Source of the DNA: Mucilaginibacter sabulilitoris
GTDB lineage: Bacteria; Bacteroidota; Bacteroidia; Sphingobacteriales; Sphingobacteriaceae
Length of the DNA: 64,000 nucleotides
Assembly: GCF_034262375.1 (NCBI RefSeq)
Contig: NZ_CP139558.1
Span: 992,001-1,056,000, forward strand
Direction: 5' to 3'
This document shows positions 43,169-52,367 of the stretch, piece by piece (the first letter of the stretch is position 1; every line of letters begins with the position of its first letter). Position numbers and translations under genes: made by a program. The notes under the pieces are model-generated. The model saw only the letters and a list, made by a program, of their open reading frames with translations, ran no database searches and was not told the DNA's origin.

Positions 43169-43843
43169 ATGAAAAATTTTAAACTGATGTTAATATTGAG
43201 TTTGGCAGTCTTCCTTAAACCAGTCAAGGTGAATGCGCAATTTGTCGCTGCGGAAGTTATCAAGCTAACAGTCAAAAAAGTCATAAAAGCAATTGACCTA
43301 AAGGTGCAGCGCATCCAAAACCAGACCATTTGGCTACAGAACGCACAAAAAGTGCTGGAAAACGAGTTATCTAAATTCAGGCTTACTGAAATTTCAGGAT
43401 GGACAAGTGAGCAACAAATGTTATTTGGCACTTATTACGATGAATTGTGGAAGGTAAAATCAACTATTACTTACTACCAGCGAATCAAGCAACTTACGCT
43501 GGAGCAAATGGCGGTGATTAAAGAATATCAGCAAGCCTGGGCGTTACTCAAGCAGGATAGGCATTTTAATTCTGGTGAAATCAGTCACATGGCGTCCGTC
43601 TACAATGGAATACTTGTAGCGAGTGCTAAAAACCTGGACGAGGTCTTAAATGTGCTTAGCGCCAATACTACCCAAATGACGGATGAGCAAAGGCTTGAAG
43701 AAATTAACCGGGCAGGTGACCGGCTTGAAGAGAATTACAATGATATGCGCCGTTTCAACACAGAAAATGAAATTTTAAGTCTTCGTCGCAGTAAGGATTT
43801 GGCCGACACTAAAACAACCAAGCGCCTGTATGGAATCAATTAG
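43169..43843 (+). CDS. Conjugal transfer protein TraI-like, paralogue 1
   Basis: A 224-residue periplasmic protein with a signal peptide (cleavage after VNAQ). The helical mature part has LKVQRIQNQTIWLQNAQKVLENELSKFRLTEISGWTSEQQMLFGTYYDELWKVK and ends LRRSKDLADTKTTKRLYGIN. It matches the Bacteroidota TraI family. Two further signal-peptide proteins with the same C-terminal LYGIN/LYGLN ending follow directly, and the next one overlaps it by 14 bp. Confidence 0.85.
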   Translation: MKNFKLMLILSLAVFLKPVKVNAQFVAAEVIKLTVKKVIKAIDLKVQRIQNQTIWLQNAQKVLENELSKFRLTEISGWTSEQQMLFGTYYDELWKVKSTITYYQRIKQLTLEQMAVIKEYQQAWALLKQDRHFNSGEISHMASVYNGILVASAKNLDEVLNVLSANTTQMTDEQRLEEINRAGDRLEENYNDMRRFNTENEILSLRRSKDLADTKTTKRLYGIN

Positions 43844-44522
43844 CAATAAAATGATTTTCCCAGCAGGGTCCCGGAATCCATCACACAAAATGTTTGCATT
43901 AGGATTTGTGATCATCATTGGCTGCTTCTTTGGTTCGCCATGCCAGGCACAAACCTTTTCCGAATGGTTCCGCCAGGGCAGTACGCAAAAAAAATACCTT
44001 CTTCAGCAAATAGCGGCATTGGAAGTTTACAGGACCTATGTTAAGGAGGGTTACCAGATCGCCCACAGCAGACTTAGTTCAATCTCGGGCTACTTGAATA
44101 CCGAAAACACCTTGCATGGCAACTATTATCATCGGTTAGATTTTGCCAGCGGTGCGGTTAAGAAAAATTACCAAGTCAGGGAAATTCTTGACTGGCAAAA
44201 AGACATTTTAAAAATATTAAAAGGCATAAACCAGATCGCGGGATTGACTTCCGCAGAAAAGGGCTATTTATTAAAAGTCAGAAAAGAAATATTAAAGGAT
44301 TGCGATTACCAGATAGACATGCTTGATACAACGATATCGGACGGACAAGCAAAAATGAGTGATGCAGAAAGGATCATCCTGATCGCTAATATCCATCATG
44401 AAATGCTGGAAAATTACCGGTTTACCGCAGGATTTATCGCCCAGGCTAAAGTTTTCGGACAACAACGCCTTAAGGAATCTCAGGACTTGCGGACAAGCCA
44501 ACAACTATACGGATTAAACTAA
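43830..44522 (+). CDS. TraI-related periplasmic protein, paralogue 2
   Basis: A 230-residue, or shorter, protein; the signal peptide proper starts at the second or third Met (MFALGFVIIIGCFFGSPCQAQ), so the real start may be near 43890. It is helical, with YQIAHSRLSSISGYLNTENTLHGNYYHRL, MSDAERIILIANIHHEMLENYRF and the ending DLRTSQQLYGLN, matching its neighbours. Probably a structural periplasmic part of the transfer machine. Confidence 0.75.
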   Translation: MESISNKMIFPAGSRNPSHKMFALGFVIIIGCFFGSPCQAQTFSEWFRQGSTQKKYLLQQIAALEVYRTYVKEGYQIAHSRLSSISGYLNTENTLHGNYYHRLDFASGAVKKNYQVREILDWQKDILKILKGINQIAGLTSAEKGYLLKVRKEILKDCDYQIDMLDTTISDGQAKMSDAERIILIANIHHEMLENYRFTAGFIAQAKVFGQQRLKESQDLRTSQQLYGLN

Positions 44523-44528
44523 TTTATT

Positions 44529-45176
44529 ATGGAAGCAACACATTATAAAATATTAATAGGAGTACTGATGTGTGTATCGGTATTTCAACCCATCCCATCC
44601 CGGGCGCAATCGCAGGAACTACAGCAACTTTTGCTTGATATAGAGAAGCTAACGCAAATGAAAAGTATTCTGGCAGATATGAAAACCGGTTATCAAATTT
44701 ATCAACAAGGTTATGGTACGATATCGTCCTTATCAAAAGCGAATTTCGAATTGCATGATGTATATCTCACCGGGCTGCTGGCAATCAGTCCAACAGTACG
44801 GAAGTATGGGCGAATAGCTGCTATTATTTCCATGCAAGCCAGTTTAGTAAGTGAATATAAAAGCAAGCTGGGGTTATTCCGGCGAAGCCGGACTTTCTCC
44901 ATTAATGAGCTTGACTATATGAGTAGTGTTTATAGTCGCTTAGCTTCCGAAACGTTGAATGATGCTGAAAACCTGACCCATATCCTTACAGCAGGTGAAT
45001 TACGCATGTCGGATGCGGACAGGATTAAAAGTATAGACCGAATCTACAGCAGCGGTTTTGACCGGCTGCAATTTCTCAGATCATTCAACAATCAAGGTAT
45101 CGTATTATCTCTTCAACGTACCAAGGAGGTAAATGACAACCAAAATCTCAAACGACTTTATGGTATAAACCAATAA
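44529..45176 (+). CDS. TraI-related periplasmic protein, paralogue 3
   Basis: A 215-residue protein with a signal peptide ending SRAQ. The helical body is like paralogue 2 (KTGYQIYQQGYGTISSLSKANFELHDVYLTGLL, MSDADRIKSIDRIYSSGFDRLQFL) and ends NDNQNLKRLYGINQ. The MSDADR/MSDAER motif before the tail is shared with paralogue 2, so these two are the closer pair. Confidence 0.75.
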   Translation: MEATHYKILIGVLMCVSVFQPIPSRAQSQELQQLLLDIEKLTQMKSILADMKTGYQIYQQGYGTISSLSKANFELHDVYLTGLLAISPTVRKYGRIAAIISMQASLVSEYKSKLGLFRRSRTFSINELDYMSSVYSRLASETLNDAENLTHILTAGELRMSDADRIKSIDRIYSSGFDRLQFLRSFNNQGIVLSLQRTKEVNDNQNLKRLYGINQ

Positions 45177-45185
45177 TTCAAGCTT

Positions 45186-46382
45186 ATGAAAAACAAATGG
45201 ATAATCTCTGCTGTAATGGCAGTGACAGGGATACTTTTTCCCTTATTTTCCCGAGCGGAAGGCCTATCTGAGAACATCGAGGGATTACAGGGCACATTAA
45301 ACGGGGTTTATAATGACATGCTACCCATGTGCGGACAGTTGATAGGAATTGGACAGGGCATAGCAGGTTTTGGGGCCCTATGGTATATCGCCGCCCGGGT
45401 GTACAGGCAAATCGCGAGTGCGGAGGCAATAGATTTTTATCCGCTCATGAGGCCTTTTGGCTTAGGCCTGGCTATCTTATTATTCCCTACTGTGATCTCT
45501 GTAATTAATGGCATCATGCAGCCGACAGTTAACGCGACAGCAGGAATGGTCAAAAACTCAGATGCGGCAATAGCCCAACTTTTAAAAGCAAAGGAAGCTG
45601 CGATTGAGAAGACTGACACATGGCAAATGTATGAGGGTGCCGGTGGCGATGGTGATCGTCAAAAATGGTATAAGTATACACATCCTAACGATCCAACGGG
45701 TGAAAGCGAGGGTATTCTGGAAAGTGTTGGCAATGAAGTGAAATTTGCAATGGCAAAAGCATCCTATACCTTCAGAAATACTGTGAAGCAATGGATGTCC
45801 GAAATCCTTCAAGTATGTTATGAAGCAGCGGCTTTATGTATAAATACTATTAGGACCTTTTACCTGATTGTATTAGCGATTCTTGGGCCTTTAGTCTTTG
45901 GTCTCTCAGTTTTTGACGGTTTTCAACATACACTTACCTCCTGGTTGGCAAAATATCTGAATGTGTTTTTATGGCTGCCAGTAGCTAACATCTTTGGTGC
46001 AATTATCGGCAAGGTCCAGGAAAATATGCTAAAACTTGATATTTCTCAAGTTCAAAATGCCGGAGATACATTCTTTAGTTCAACGGATACGGCTTACCTG
46101 ATTTTCCTGATCATTGGAATAATCGGCTATTTCACCGTTCCCAGTGTCGCGAATTATATTGTTAATGCCGGGGGCGGCCATGGACTTCTTCAAAAGGTAA
46201 ATACAATGGTGATCAATACCGGGAATTCTACAATGTCTGCAGGATCTTCCACCGGTGGCAGAATACAGCAGGGTGCCGCCAATCTGGTTAACGCTCCACG
46301 TGATTTCATGAGCGGGTATAATGGTGCCGGTAACATTGGTAATGCAGCAAGCTATGAGGAGAAAAAACTTAACAGAAATTAA
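45186..46382 (+). CDS. traJ: Conjugal transfer membrane protein TraJ
   Basis: A 398-residue VirB6-like polytopic protein. It has a signal-like N-terminus, then MCGQLIGIGQGIAGFGALWYIAARVYRQIASAEAIDFYPLMRPFGLGLAILLFPTVI, an insertion loop, and a C-terminal membrane cluster (ILGPLVFGLSVFDGFQHTLTSWLAKYLNVFLWLPVANIFG). This is the standard TraJ arrangement. The last bases overlap the upstream untranslated part of traK. Confidence 0.93.
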   Translation: MKNKWIISAVMAVTGILFPLFSRAEGLSENIEGLQGTLNGVYNDMLPMCGQLIGIGQGIAGFGALWYIAARVYRQIASAEAIDFYPLMRPFGLGLAILLFPTVISVINGIMQPTVNATAGMVKNSDAAIAQLLKAKEAAIEKTDTWQMYEGAGGDGDRQKWYKYTHPNDPTGESEGILESVGNEVKFAMAKASYTFRNTVKQWMSEILQVCYEAAALCINTIRTFYLIVLAILGPLVFGLSVFDGFQHTLTSWLAKYLNVFLWLPVANIFGAIIGKVQENMLKLDISQVQNAGDTFFSSTDTAYLIFLIIGIIGYFTVPSVANYIVNAGGGHGLLQKVNTMVINTGNSTMSAGSSTGGRIQQGAANLVNAPRDFMSGYNGAGNIGNAASYEEKKLNRN

Positions 46383-46404
46383 TCATCATTATAATCAAAA
46401 CATT

Positions 46405-47022
46405 ATGTTTAGTCATCTTAAAAATATCGATACTGCCTTTAAGCATATTCGTCAGTTCAGCTTATTTCTGATCATCGGAAACGTGATAACCATGTGCTTT
46501 TGTATCTATAAAAGCACCCAAGCGGTTAACCTCGCGCAAAGCCGCATTCACATTTTATATAACGGCAAACTGTTAGAAGCGTCTGCTACCGACCGTAAGT
46601 CCAATTTACCGGTTGAGCTAAGGGATCATATTAAATCATTCCATGAGTACTTTTTCAATTTAAGCCCGGATGATAAGGCAATCCAGGCTAATGTTGGAAA
46701 GGCGTTGTATCTGGCGGATGAATCGGCAAAACGTCAATATGATAATTTACGAGAGTCCGGTTATTTCAACAACCTGATATCTGCGAATATTTCTCAGGAG
46801 ATCAAAATAGACAGTACGCGGCTTCAAGGTAATCAATGGCCCTATTTATTTACCTGCTACGCAACGGAAAAACTGGTGCGTTCCAGCGGAACAGTATACC
46901 GCAAACTCGTTACCCAGGGTGAGGTCAGGGACATCCAAATCCAGACGGATAATAATCCTCATGGTTTCCTGATTCAGCATTGGGAAATATTAGCCAATAG
47001 AGATTCCACTATTCAAAATTAA
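46405..47022 (+). CDS. traK: Conjugal transfer protein TraK
   Basis: A 205-residue VirB8-like protein from the ATG at 46405; the longer open frame begins inside traJ and would spoil the N-terminus. A membrane segment (LFLIIGNVITMCFCIYKS) follows a short cytoplasmic part, and the periplasmic domain has KALYLADESAKRQYDNLRESGYFNNLISANISQEI typical of TraK. Confidence 0.92.
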   Translation: MFSHLKNIDTAFKHIRQFSLFLIIGNVITMCFCIYKSTQAVNLAQSRIHILYNGKLLEASATDRKSNLPVELRDHIKSFHEYFFNLSPDDKAIQANVGKALYLADESAKRQYDNLRESGYFNNLISANISQEIKIDSTRLQGNQWPYLFTCYATEKLVRSSGTVYRKLVTQGEVRDIQIQTDNNPHGFLIQHWEILANRDSTIQN

Positions 47023-47026
47023 TGCA

Positions 47027-47368
47027 ATGGTCTTTAACAAAAATAAGAAGCAAATCGAAAACCCAGCTACCGACCGTGTTGCTAAGCAAATCGCTTCGCT
47101 AATCCTAAGGTGGCAACAGGAGATCTCGGTAAAAGCAAATAGGTGTATCAACCGACTAAGCCGCCGCCGTCAAAAAAAGATTTTGTGGCTTTTTTGCGCA
47201 ACCTGGGCAATATTACTGACCGTCAGTGTCACCAGGATACCTATTAAGCAGGTCATTAGGAATTCGGTCGCAAACCTATTTCCGGTTCATATCGGACAAG
47301 CATCAAACACGCCCAAACGAGCTATTAAGAATTTAAAACAAACTGATTCATTAACCAATAAAAAATAA
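47027..47368 (+). CDS. TraL-like small membrane protein (DUF3989 type)
   Basis: A 113-residue basic protein with one membrane segment (ILWLFCATWAILLTVSV). Its size and place between traK and traM match DUF3989/TraL of related elements. Sequence conservation is weak, so the family assignment rests mainly on position. Confidence 0.6.
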   Translation: MVFNKNKKQIENPATDRVAKQIASLILRWQQEISVKANRCINRLSRRRQKKILWLFCATWAILLTVSVTRIPIKQVIRNSVANLFPVHIGQASNTPKRAIKNLKQTDSLTNKK

Positions 47369-47372
47369 GGCT

Positions 47373-48473
47373 ATGGAAAATCAACTACAAAGCGGCCAAC
47401 CGCCGCAATACTCCCAAGAGTTTATAAAGAAACGAAGGTTTTATCTAGTTGTACCAATACTGGTTCTGCCATTTCTTACGATGGCGTTTTGGGCGCTTGA
47501 CGGAGGAAAAGACGGAAGTAGCGCCGCGGCCGCAACACCTAAAAAGGGAATCGAACTGGCTCTGCCATCTGCCCAATTTAGAAATAGGGAAGCGATAGAT
47601 AAGATGGACATTTACCAATCAGCGAAAAAAGACAGCTTACATACCGCTGAGGGGGTCAGCAAAGATTTTATGCATGCCATGGGCTTTAAACCGGAACGAC
47701 CGGTTGATTCCTCGAAGATTAATTTAGGACATCCTCAAAGTCTGAGTAATCCAGCTGACCAACAATCGGCGAAGATTGAGGCTAAACTAGCGCAAATTAA
47801 CCGTCAAATCAATCAGCCACAGCTTGCAACTTATAGGCAGTCGGATGCCAGCCCGGAGGTACAACGGCTTAACAAAATGATGCGTGCTATGAAAAATGGC
47901 AGCACAGAAGATCCGGAAATGAAACAGCTGAATGAAATGCTGACAAAAATTCAAGCTATTCAAAACCCACAATCGGTTAAATTAAAGCCAGAGCAAAAAA
48001 CAAGTGACTCTGCATTTCGCGCGATCCCAGCTATTATTGATGGAAAGCAAAAGGTCATGAATGGGGGGACCGTCCGGCTGAAGCTTACCGATTCGGTATC
48101 GATAAATGGAATTAAGCTACCGAAAGGGCAATTATTGTATGGTGCCTGCCAGGTCACTAATCAAAGGTTATTGCTGAACATTCAAAATATTAGAATCGGC
48201 AAGGATATTCTGCCAACCAATTTAACCGTATTTAGCCTGGACGGGATGCCAGGAATTCCCGCCCCTGAAGCAGAACTCAGTGGTGCAGCTGGCGATGGGG
48301 CAAGCAATGCTGTTCAAAGTATGCAATTCCTGAGTATGGACGGAAATCTATCTGCGCAAGCCGCCGCTGGCGGTATTAATGCGGCTAAGGGGCTCTTAAG
48401 TAAGAAAGTTCACAAGGTCAAAGTAAAGTTGAAAGACGAGTTCCCGGTTTTGCTGAAGATCAATAAAAACTAA
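47373..48473 (+). CDS. traM: Conjugative transposon protein TraM
   Basis: A 366-residue protein with an N-terminal membrane segment (FYLVVPILVLPFLTMAFWALDGG), a long Gln/Lys-rich linker (AKIEAKLAQINRQINQ) and a conserved C-terminal domain (AIPAIIDGKQKVMNGGTVRLKLTDSVSINGIKLPKGQLLYG). It is VirB10-like and normally interacts with TraN, but no traN follows it here. Confidence 0.9.
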   Translation: MENQLQSGQPPQYSQEFIKKRRFYLVVPILVLPFLTMAFWALDGGKDGSSAAAATPKKGIELALPSAQFRNREAIDKMDIYQSAKKDSLHTAEGVSKDFMHAMGFKPERPVDSSKINLGHPQSLSNPADQQSAKIEAKLAQINRQINQPQLATYRQSDASPEVQRLNKMMRAMKNGSTEDPEMKQLNEMLTKIQAIQNPQSVKLKPEQKTSDSAFRAIPAIIDGKQKVMNGGTVRLKLTDSVSINGIKLPKGQLLYGACQVTNQRLLLNIQNIRIGKDILPTNLTVFSLDGMPGIPAPEAELSGAAGDGASNAVQSMQFLSMDGNLSAQAAAGGINAAKGLLSKKVHKVKVKLKDEFPVLLKINKN

Positions 48474-48477
48474 TCTT

Positions 48478-49503
48478 ATGAAACCGGAAAACCGCATACT
48501 GCAGGCATTCAGGACCTGGGATAGCCAAAAAGCTGAATTCCTACCATTGTTAAAGGTAGGCACTACAGATGAACGAACAATACTTCGGCTTCAGCTAGAT
48601 CACTTTCGTCAAGCCAGACACCATTTGGGCGATACGGTTCGTCCGGATGAAAAGCCGTTCATGGTCTTATTGGAAAACAATATTGCAAAACTGGAAAAAC
48701 AGATTTATCCCAATATTTTACTACGGTTGTTTTTACGGGCCAAGAATTATTTAATTGACGGTCCTGCCTACCTTGAGCATCAACGCCGTCAACGCACAGC
48801 CAATTTGGAAAACCTCAAAAACCAATTAAGTGCAAGCGGGCTTGGTTCAATAGTCGGCCGGCTTGAACAGCATTTAGATGTTGGCCGCAATCAGGTCCAG
48901 TTGCCGTTGGATTGCCACCTTACAGCGCATAAGCGGTTTAGCTTAGACCTGCATTTCGAGAGGGACGTTTATGGGAATTTCGAGTTAAGGAGGATTGATG
49001 GATTATTGGCTGAAAAGAGCCTGACAACGCGTGAGCACAAATTTGACATGGCAGAATGGCCGGATCTCAAGTCAAATCATGTTTTGAGCTTGTTAGAAGG
49101 CCGGGCAATAAAACAACAATTTATTGACGTACTAGGACATAAAAGTGAACGCTGGGTGGAACTAGGCGAAAATGGAGTAAAATATTATTCGCCAGACCAC
49201 CCATTTGATGTAGCAGCAGCACTTGCCACGATGCCCAATATTACTCGCAATCGCGAGGAGTTAATCCGTTACCTGGAGAACGGGCAGCTGATTCCTACCC
49301 ATTGGAAGCAAGACGGCCATTTTCAAAATATCTATGTCCAGGCTGACCCGGGAAACGGCATGATTAAAATATATAATTCACGCCAAAGGCCCATTACAGC
49401 AGAACAATTAAACCGCATCGCGTCGCAACTACATGTGAAGAAGCCACAGATTGTGATGCAAGCAGCACGCAAGGTTATTAAGAACGGGCAAAACGTAACT
49501 TAA
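48478..49503 (+). CDS. Conjugative-element accessory protein (DUF3945-like C-terminal part)
   Basis: A 341-residue cytoplasmic protein. The N-terminal 100 residues are helical; the rest resembles proteins of the DUF3945/DUF4099 kind found in Bacteroidota elements (LTTREHKFDMAEWPDLKSNHVLSLLEGRAIKQQFI, YLENGQLIPTHWKQDG). It begins 4 bp after traM, in the place of traN. Function unknown; it shares a LLEGRA/LMEGRA motif with the next protein. Confidence 0.5.
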   Translation: MKPENRILQAFRTWDSQKAEFLPLLKVGTTDERTILRLQLDHFRQARHHLGDTVRPDEKPFMVLLENNIAKLEKQIYPNILLRLFLRAKNYLIDGPAYLEHQRRQRTANLENLKNQLSASGLGSIVGRLEQHLDVGRNQVQLPLDCHLTAHKRFSLDLHFERDVYGNFELRRIDGLLAEKSLTTREHKFDMAEWPDLKSNHVLSLLEGRAIKQQFIDVLGHKSERWVELGENGVKYYSPDHPFDVAAALATMPNITRNREELIRYLENGQLIPTHWKQDGHFQNIYVQADPGNGMIKIYNSRQRPITAEQLNRIASQLHVKKPQIVMQAARKVIKNGQNVT

Positions 49504-49516
49504 AAATTTCAAGATC

Positions 49517-50674
49517 ATGGAAAAGGCAATAAATTATTACGAATTGAAGCAGGAACTGACTACTGCAGGATTTCAGAATCCCAATGTAATCGATGATCTC
49601 CGTAAAGCCGTATTCAAGGAAAGAGATAATCAGCAATTGATTACTTGTGTCAATGATGTGGGATTCGATGTTGACCTCATGCGGGACGCACATGGCAGGC
49701 TAAGCTTTATTGGATATTCTGCCAGTCTTGGGACTGGTAATGTCAACTGGCAATTGCAGTCTTTTCAGCCGGATGTCTCTGTGACAGATGCTATGCTGCT
49801 ATTGCGGGCCAGGGCAAGTCAAAGTCAAAGTCATGAAGATCTTTCTTTTATACCAATAGGAAAGTTAGAAACACAAAAACAAATCCATTTACTAAAATCA
49901 AATTTTATGAACACGCAAAATTTAGAATTTCTGAAAAAAAGCTTGCTGAACCTTGGGTTTGGCGATAAGCTTAATGACCAACTGGAAAAACAAATTAATC
50001 AAAAGACGCCGGACTTTATATTGGACGCGCGGCATGAATTTAACCAGAAAGCTGTGGATTACCAGCTGCACTTCAAGGCGGGCGAAAGCGACGGTATGTA
50101 TTTCTTCAATAAGTTCGATGCTAAACTGAATAATGGCAAGGATAACGAAGTTAACCAAACCTTCTACATTAATAAAGGCAATGGTATTACTGCCAAAGAG
50201 GCATTTAACCTGATGGAGGGCCGGGCAGTCTACAAACAACTTTATAACAAGGACAGTGAGCCTTATAAAGCCTGGCTGCAGCTTGACCCCGATAATCTTA
50301 GCCAAAACGGTAATAAAGAGATCAAACGATTTAACGACAATTACGGCTTTGACCTGGAGGAAGTATTAACGGGTAAAGGAATTAAAGAGATGGAAAATGC
50401 CGAGAGCAAAGAAAATCTGCTTCGGTCCATAAGAAAAGGCAATCCGCAACAGATTACCGTTACCCGCGGTAAAGGAGAAGTCAAATACTTTGTTACTGCA
50501 AGTCCGCAATTTAAAACTGTTGACCTATATGATCACCAGATGAAGAAGATCAAACGCGAGGAGCTCCTAAAACCCGAACAAAAACCGGCCAATAGTCAAA
50601 AAAAAGACCAGCAGCAGAAGGAGGAGCTGCCCGAAAAAAAGCAACAATCGAGAAAACGTAAAATGACAGTTTAG
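49517..50674 (+). CDS. DUF3945-like conjugative-element protein
   Basis: A 385-residue cytoplasmic protein. The region MYFFNKFDAKLNNG...NQTFYINKGNGITAKEAFNLMEGRAVYKQLYNKDSEPYKAWLQLDPDN is characteristic of DUF3945-like proteins encoded on Bacteroidota mobile elements. The C-terminus is a Lys/Gln-rich tail (KKDQQQKEELPEKKQQSRKRK) suggesting nucleic-acid binding. It is the last recognisable element gene, with a strong terminator 7 bp after it. Confidence 0.65.
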   Translation: MEKAINYYELKQELTTAGFQNPNVIDDLRKAVFKERDNQQLITCVNDVGFDVDLMRDAHGRLSFIGYSASLGTGNVNWQLQSFQPDVSVTDAMLLLRARASQSQSHEDLSFIPIGKLETQKQIHLLKSNFMNTQNLEFLKKSLLNLGFGDKLNDQLEKQINQKTPDFILDARHEFNQKAVDYQLHFKAGESDGMYFFNKFDAKLNNGKDNEVNQTFYINKGNGITAKEAFNLMEGRAVYKQLYNKDSEPYKAWLQLDPDNLSQNGNKEIKRFNDNYGFDLEEVLTGKGIKEMENAESKENLLRSIRKGNPQQITVTRGKGEVKYFVTASPQFKTVDLYDHQMKKIKREELLKPEQKPANSQKKDQQQKEELPEKKQQSRKRKMTV

Positions 50675-50680
50675 ATTGCA

Positions 50681-50717
50681 TTAAAATTCAAGAGCCGAAA
50701 GGCTCTTTGAATTTTAA
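50681..50717 (+). terminator. Long hairpin ending the transfer operon
   Basis: TTAAAATTCAAGAGCC (50681-50696), GAAA tetraloop, GGCTCT, one bulged T, and TGAATTTTAA. It begins 7 bp after the last gene stop. The A/T-rich lower stem makes it bidirectional. Confidence 0.8.
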
Positions 50718-51058
50718 AGTGGTTTCAAGTTCACGTTCATCAATTGTTGCTAAATTACCATGATAAAGCCACAAAATTCCAAACTTCCGGTCAAACCTCT
50801 GGGGGTTAAAAATTTACTGTTAGTAAATTATTCAGATGTTGTCACAAGCAGTAGCCGACCAAGCCGGTGAACAAAAGGGCCTTATGTTTGATAATAAATA
50901 GTTATCCGTTGTTGATTTGTAATATAGAAATGTTTTACGATACAAAAAGGGCTACAATGACGACCTTATACGAGCAATTAGTAAAAAGTTTAATCGGTAG
51001 CGCAAATCAATGTTACATTTGAAGTTAGATATCAAATTGATTAATCCTGAAGTTAAAT
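50718..51058. other. Boundary between conjugation module and defence operon
   Basis: About 340 bp with no gene, between the transfer operon terminator and the convergent end of the defence operon. I saw no integrase, att-like repeat or IS end. If an ancient junction exists it should lie here. Confidence 0.4.
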
Positions 51059-52357
51059 CTATAGTGTCATAGCGGCAATAATTTCCTTAATTGCATTTTG
51101 CGAATCATCTAAATTCCAATAATCAGTGTGACCACCGGGAAAAAACCATGGTGATTTTCTTTTGATAACAATGTCTTTAATCCCATTTCTGAATTTCCTT
51201 TGCATGGGGCCCCCAACATAATCACAAGAATAATAGATGTTGGTCCAGCGCGTGACCGCGAATAATGCACCGTGATTAAGCAGTTTGATCGTGCGCTTTT
51301 GACCTTCAATTTCAAAAGGCGGCCAGCATTTGTAGAGCATCGACTGGTCCTTTTCATCCTTGGCGGGCGGGCATACTGGCATTTCGCGCTGCCGGATCAG
51401 GTTCTCAAAGCTTTCGTTGGTGACCATAAAATAATCGGCTGCGTTGATCGCAGCACCAAGCGTGACAAAATCCGATATCAGCCATGGATTGCCATTGGCT
51501 TTCTGTTCGTCCCAGGCCGCAAATTGCAACGCCCGGAATTCGTCCAGGTTATGCTCGTCCACTTGGAATTTATCAAGCTGCTCCAGGAATGGCTGTTTGA
51601 CCAACAGATGTGGTTTATAGATCGTATTGTATTCCGTCCACAGCAGGCGCATCAGGTCATAAGCCACCACCGTGCCAAGGCTATGCGCCACCACGATGAT
51701 CCGGTCTACTTTTTCCGTTGACATGATGGTATGTAATTTCTGCAGGAATAAAATACCCTGCTGCCGGATACGGCTGCGCTCGCCAATATTATCAGGCTCC
51801 GGTGTAAAATAGCGTGCAGCATCGCCCGCGGAATTCAGGAAGACGCTTTTGGCAAAGGAACCGACTGCCGATAACAGAAACGGAAAGACAAACAAAGTGA
51901 TCACTGGTGCCAAGATCCTTTTGAGCGTTGAAAGGTTATCTTTACTGGAGAGTACAATCACGACGGCCATGACGGCCGCGAATAAGATCCAGATTGTCCA
52001 CCAAAGCTTTTGTAACCGGGGAGGTACCTTTTTTACGGGTGTAAATACCAGCCGCATGATCCAGGTCCACATCTCGCTGAATTTGGTATCCCGCATATTA
52101 TGCGCCCAGTAAAATTCGTAAAAGTCCGTGATTGGCCGCTTGCGTGTACTGTCCATGCTCAGCCGCACTGTCTCATAAATGTCGCCGATGCTATCCGGCT
52201 TGCTTCGGACCGTCGAGCGTTTCTCATCTGGATCAGTCTGCTCCAACACCGCTTTGACACCCCGGACAAAACTACGTAAGGTTTCCATCGGGCGCTGTTC
52301 GCCCATGCCGTGGATCACAACCACCGCCTGCCTTTTAATTTCCTGTTGTAAAGCCAT
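51059..52357 (-). CDS. Membrane-associated alpha/beta-hydrolase (lipase-like), likely defence effector
   Basis: A 432-residue protein from the ATG at 52357. It starts with VVVIHGMGEQRPMETLRSF, the HGMGEQRP motif of lipase-like domains. Two membrane segments follow (LWWTIWILFAAVMAVVIVL and ILAPVITLFVFPFLLSAV), then the nucleophile elbow VVAHSLGTVVAYD and a His in GGHTDYW. A phospholipase-type attack on the host membrane would suit an abortive-infection effector. It is the last gene of the four-gene defence operon. Confidence 0.75.
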   Translation of the reverse strand: MALQQEIKRQAVVVIHGMGEQRPMETLRSFVRGVKAVLEQTDPDEKRSTVRSKPDSIGDIYETVRLSMDSTRKRPITDFYEFYWAHNMRDTKFSEMWTWIMRLVFTPVKKVPPRLQKLWWTIWILFAAVMAVVIVLSSKDNLSTLKRILAPVITLFVFPFLLSAVGSFAKSVFLNSAGDAARYFTPEPDNIGERSRIRQQGILFLQKLHTIMSTEKVDRIIVVAHSLGTVVAYDLMRLLWTEYNTIYKPHLLVKQPFLEQLDKFQVDEHNLDEFRALQFAAWDEQKANGNPWLISDFVTLGAAINAADYFMVTNESFENLIRQREMPVCPPAKDEKDQSMLYKCWPPFEIEGQKRTIKLLNHGALFAVTRWTNIYYSCDYVGGPMQRKFRNGIKDIVIKRKSPWFFPGGHTDYWNLDDSQNAIKEIIAAMTL

Positions 52358-52367
52358 ATTGTTTCTT

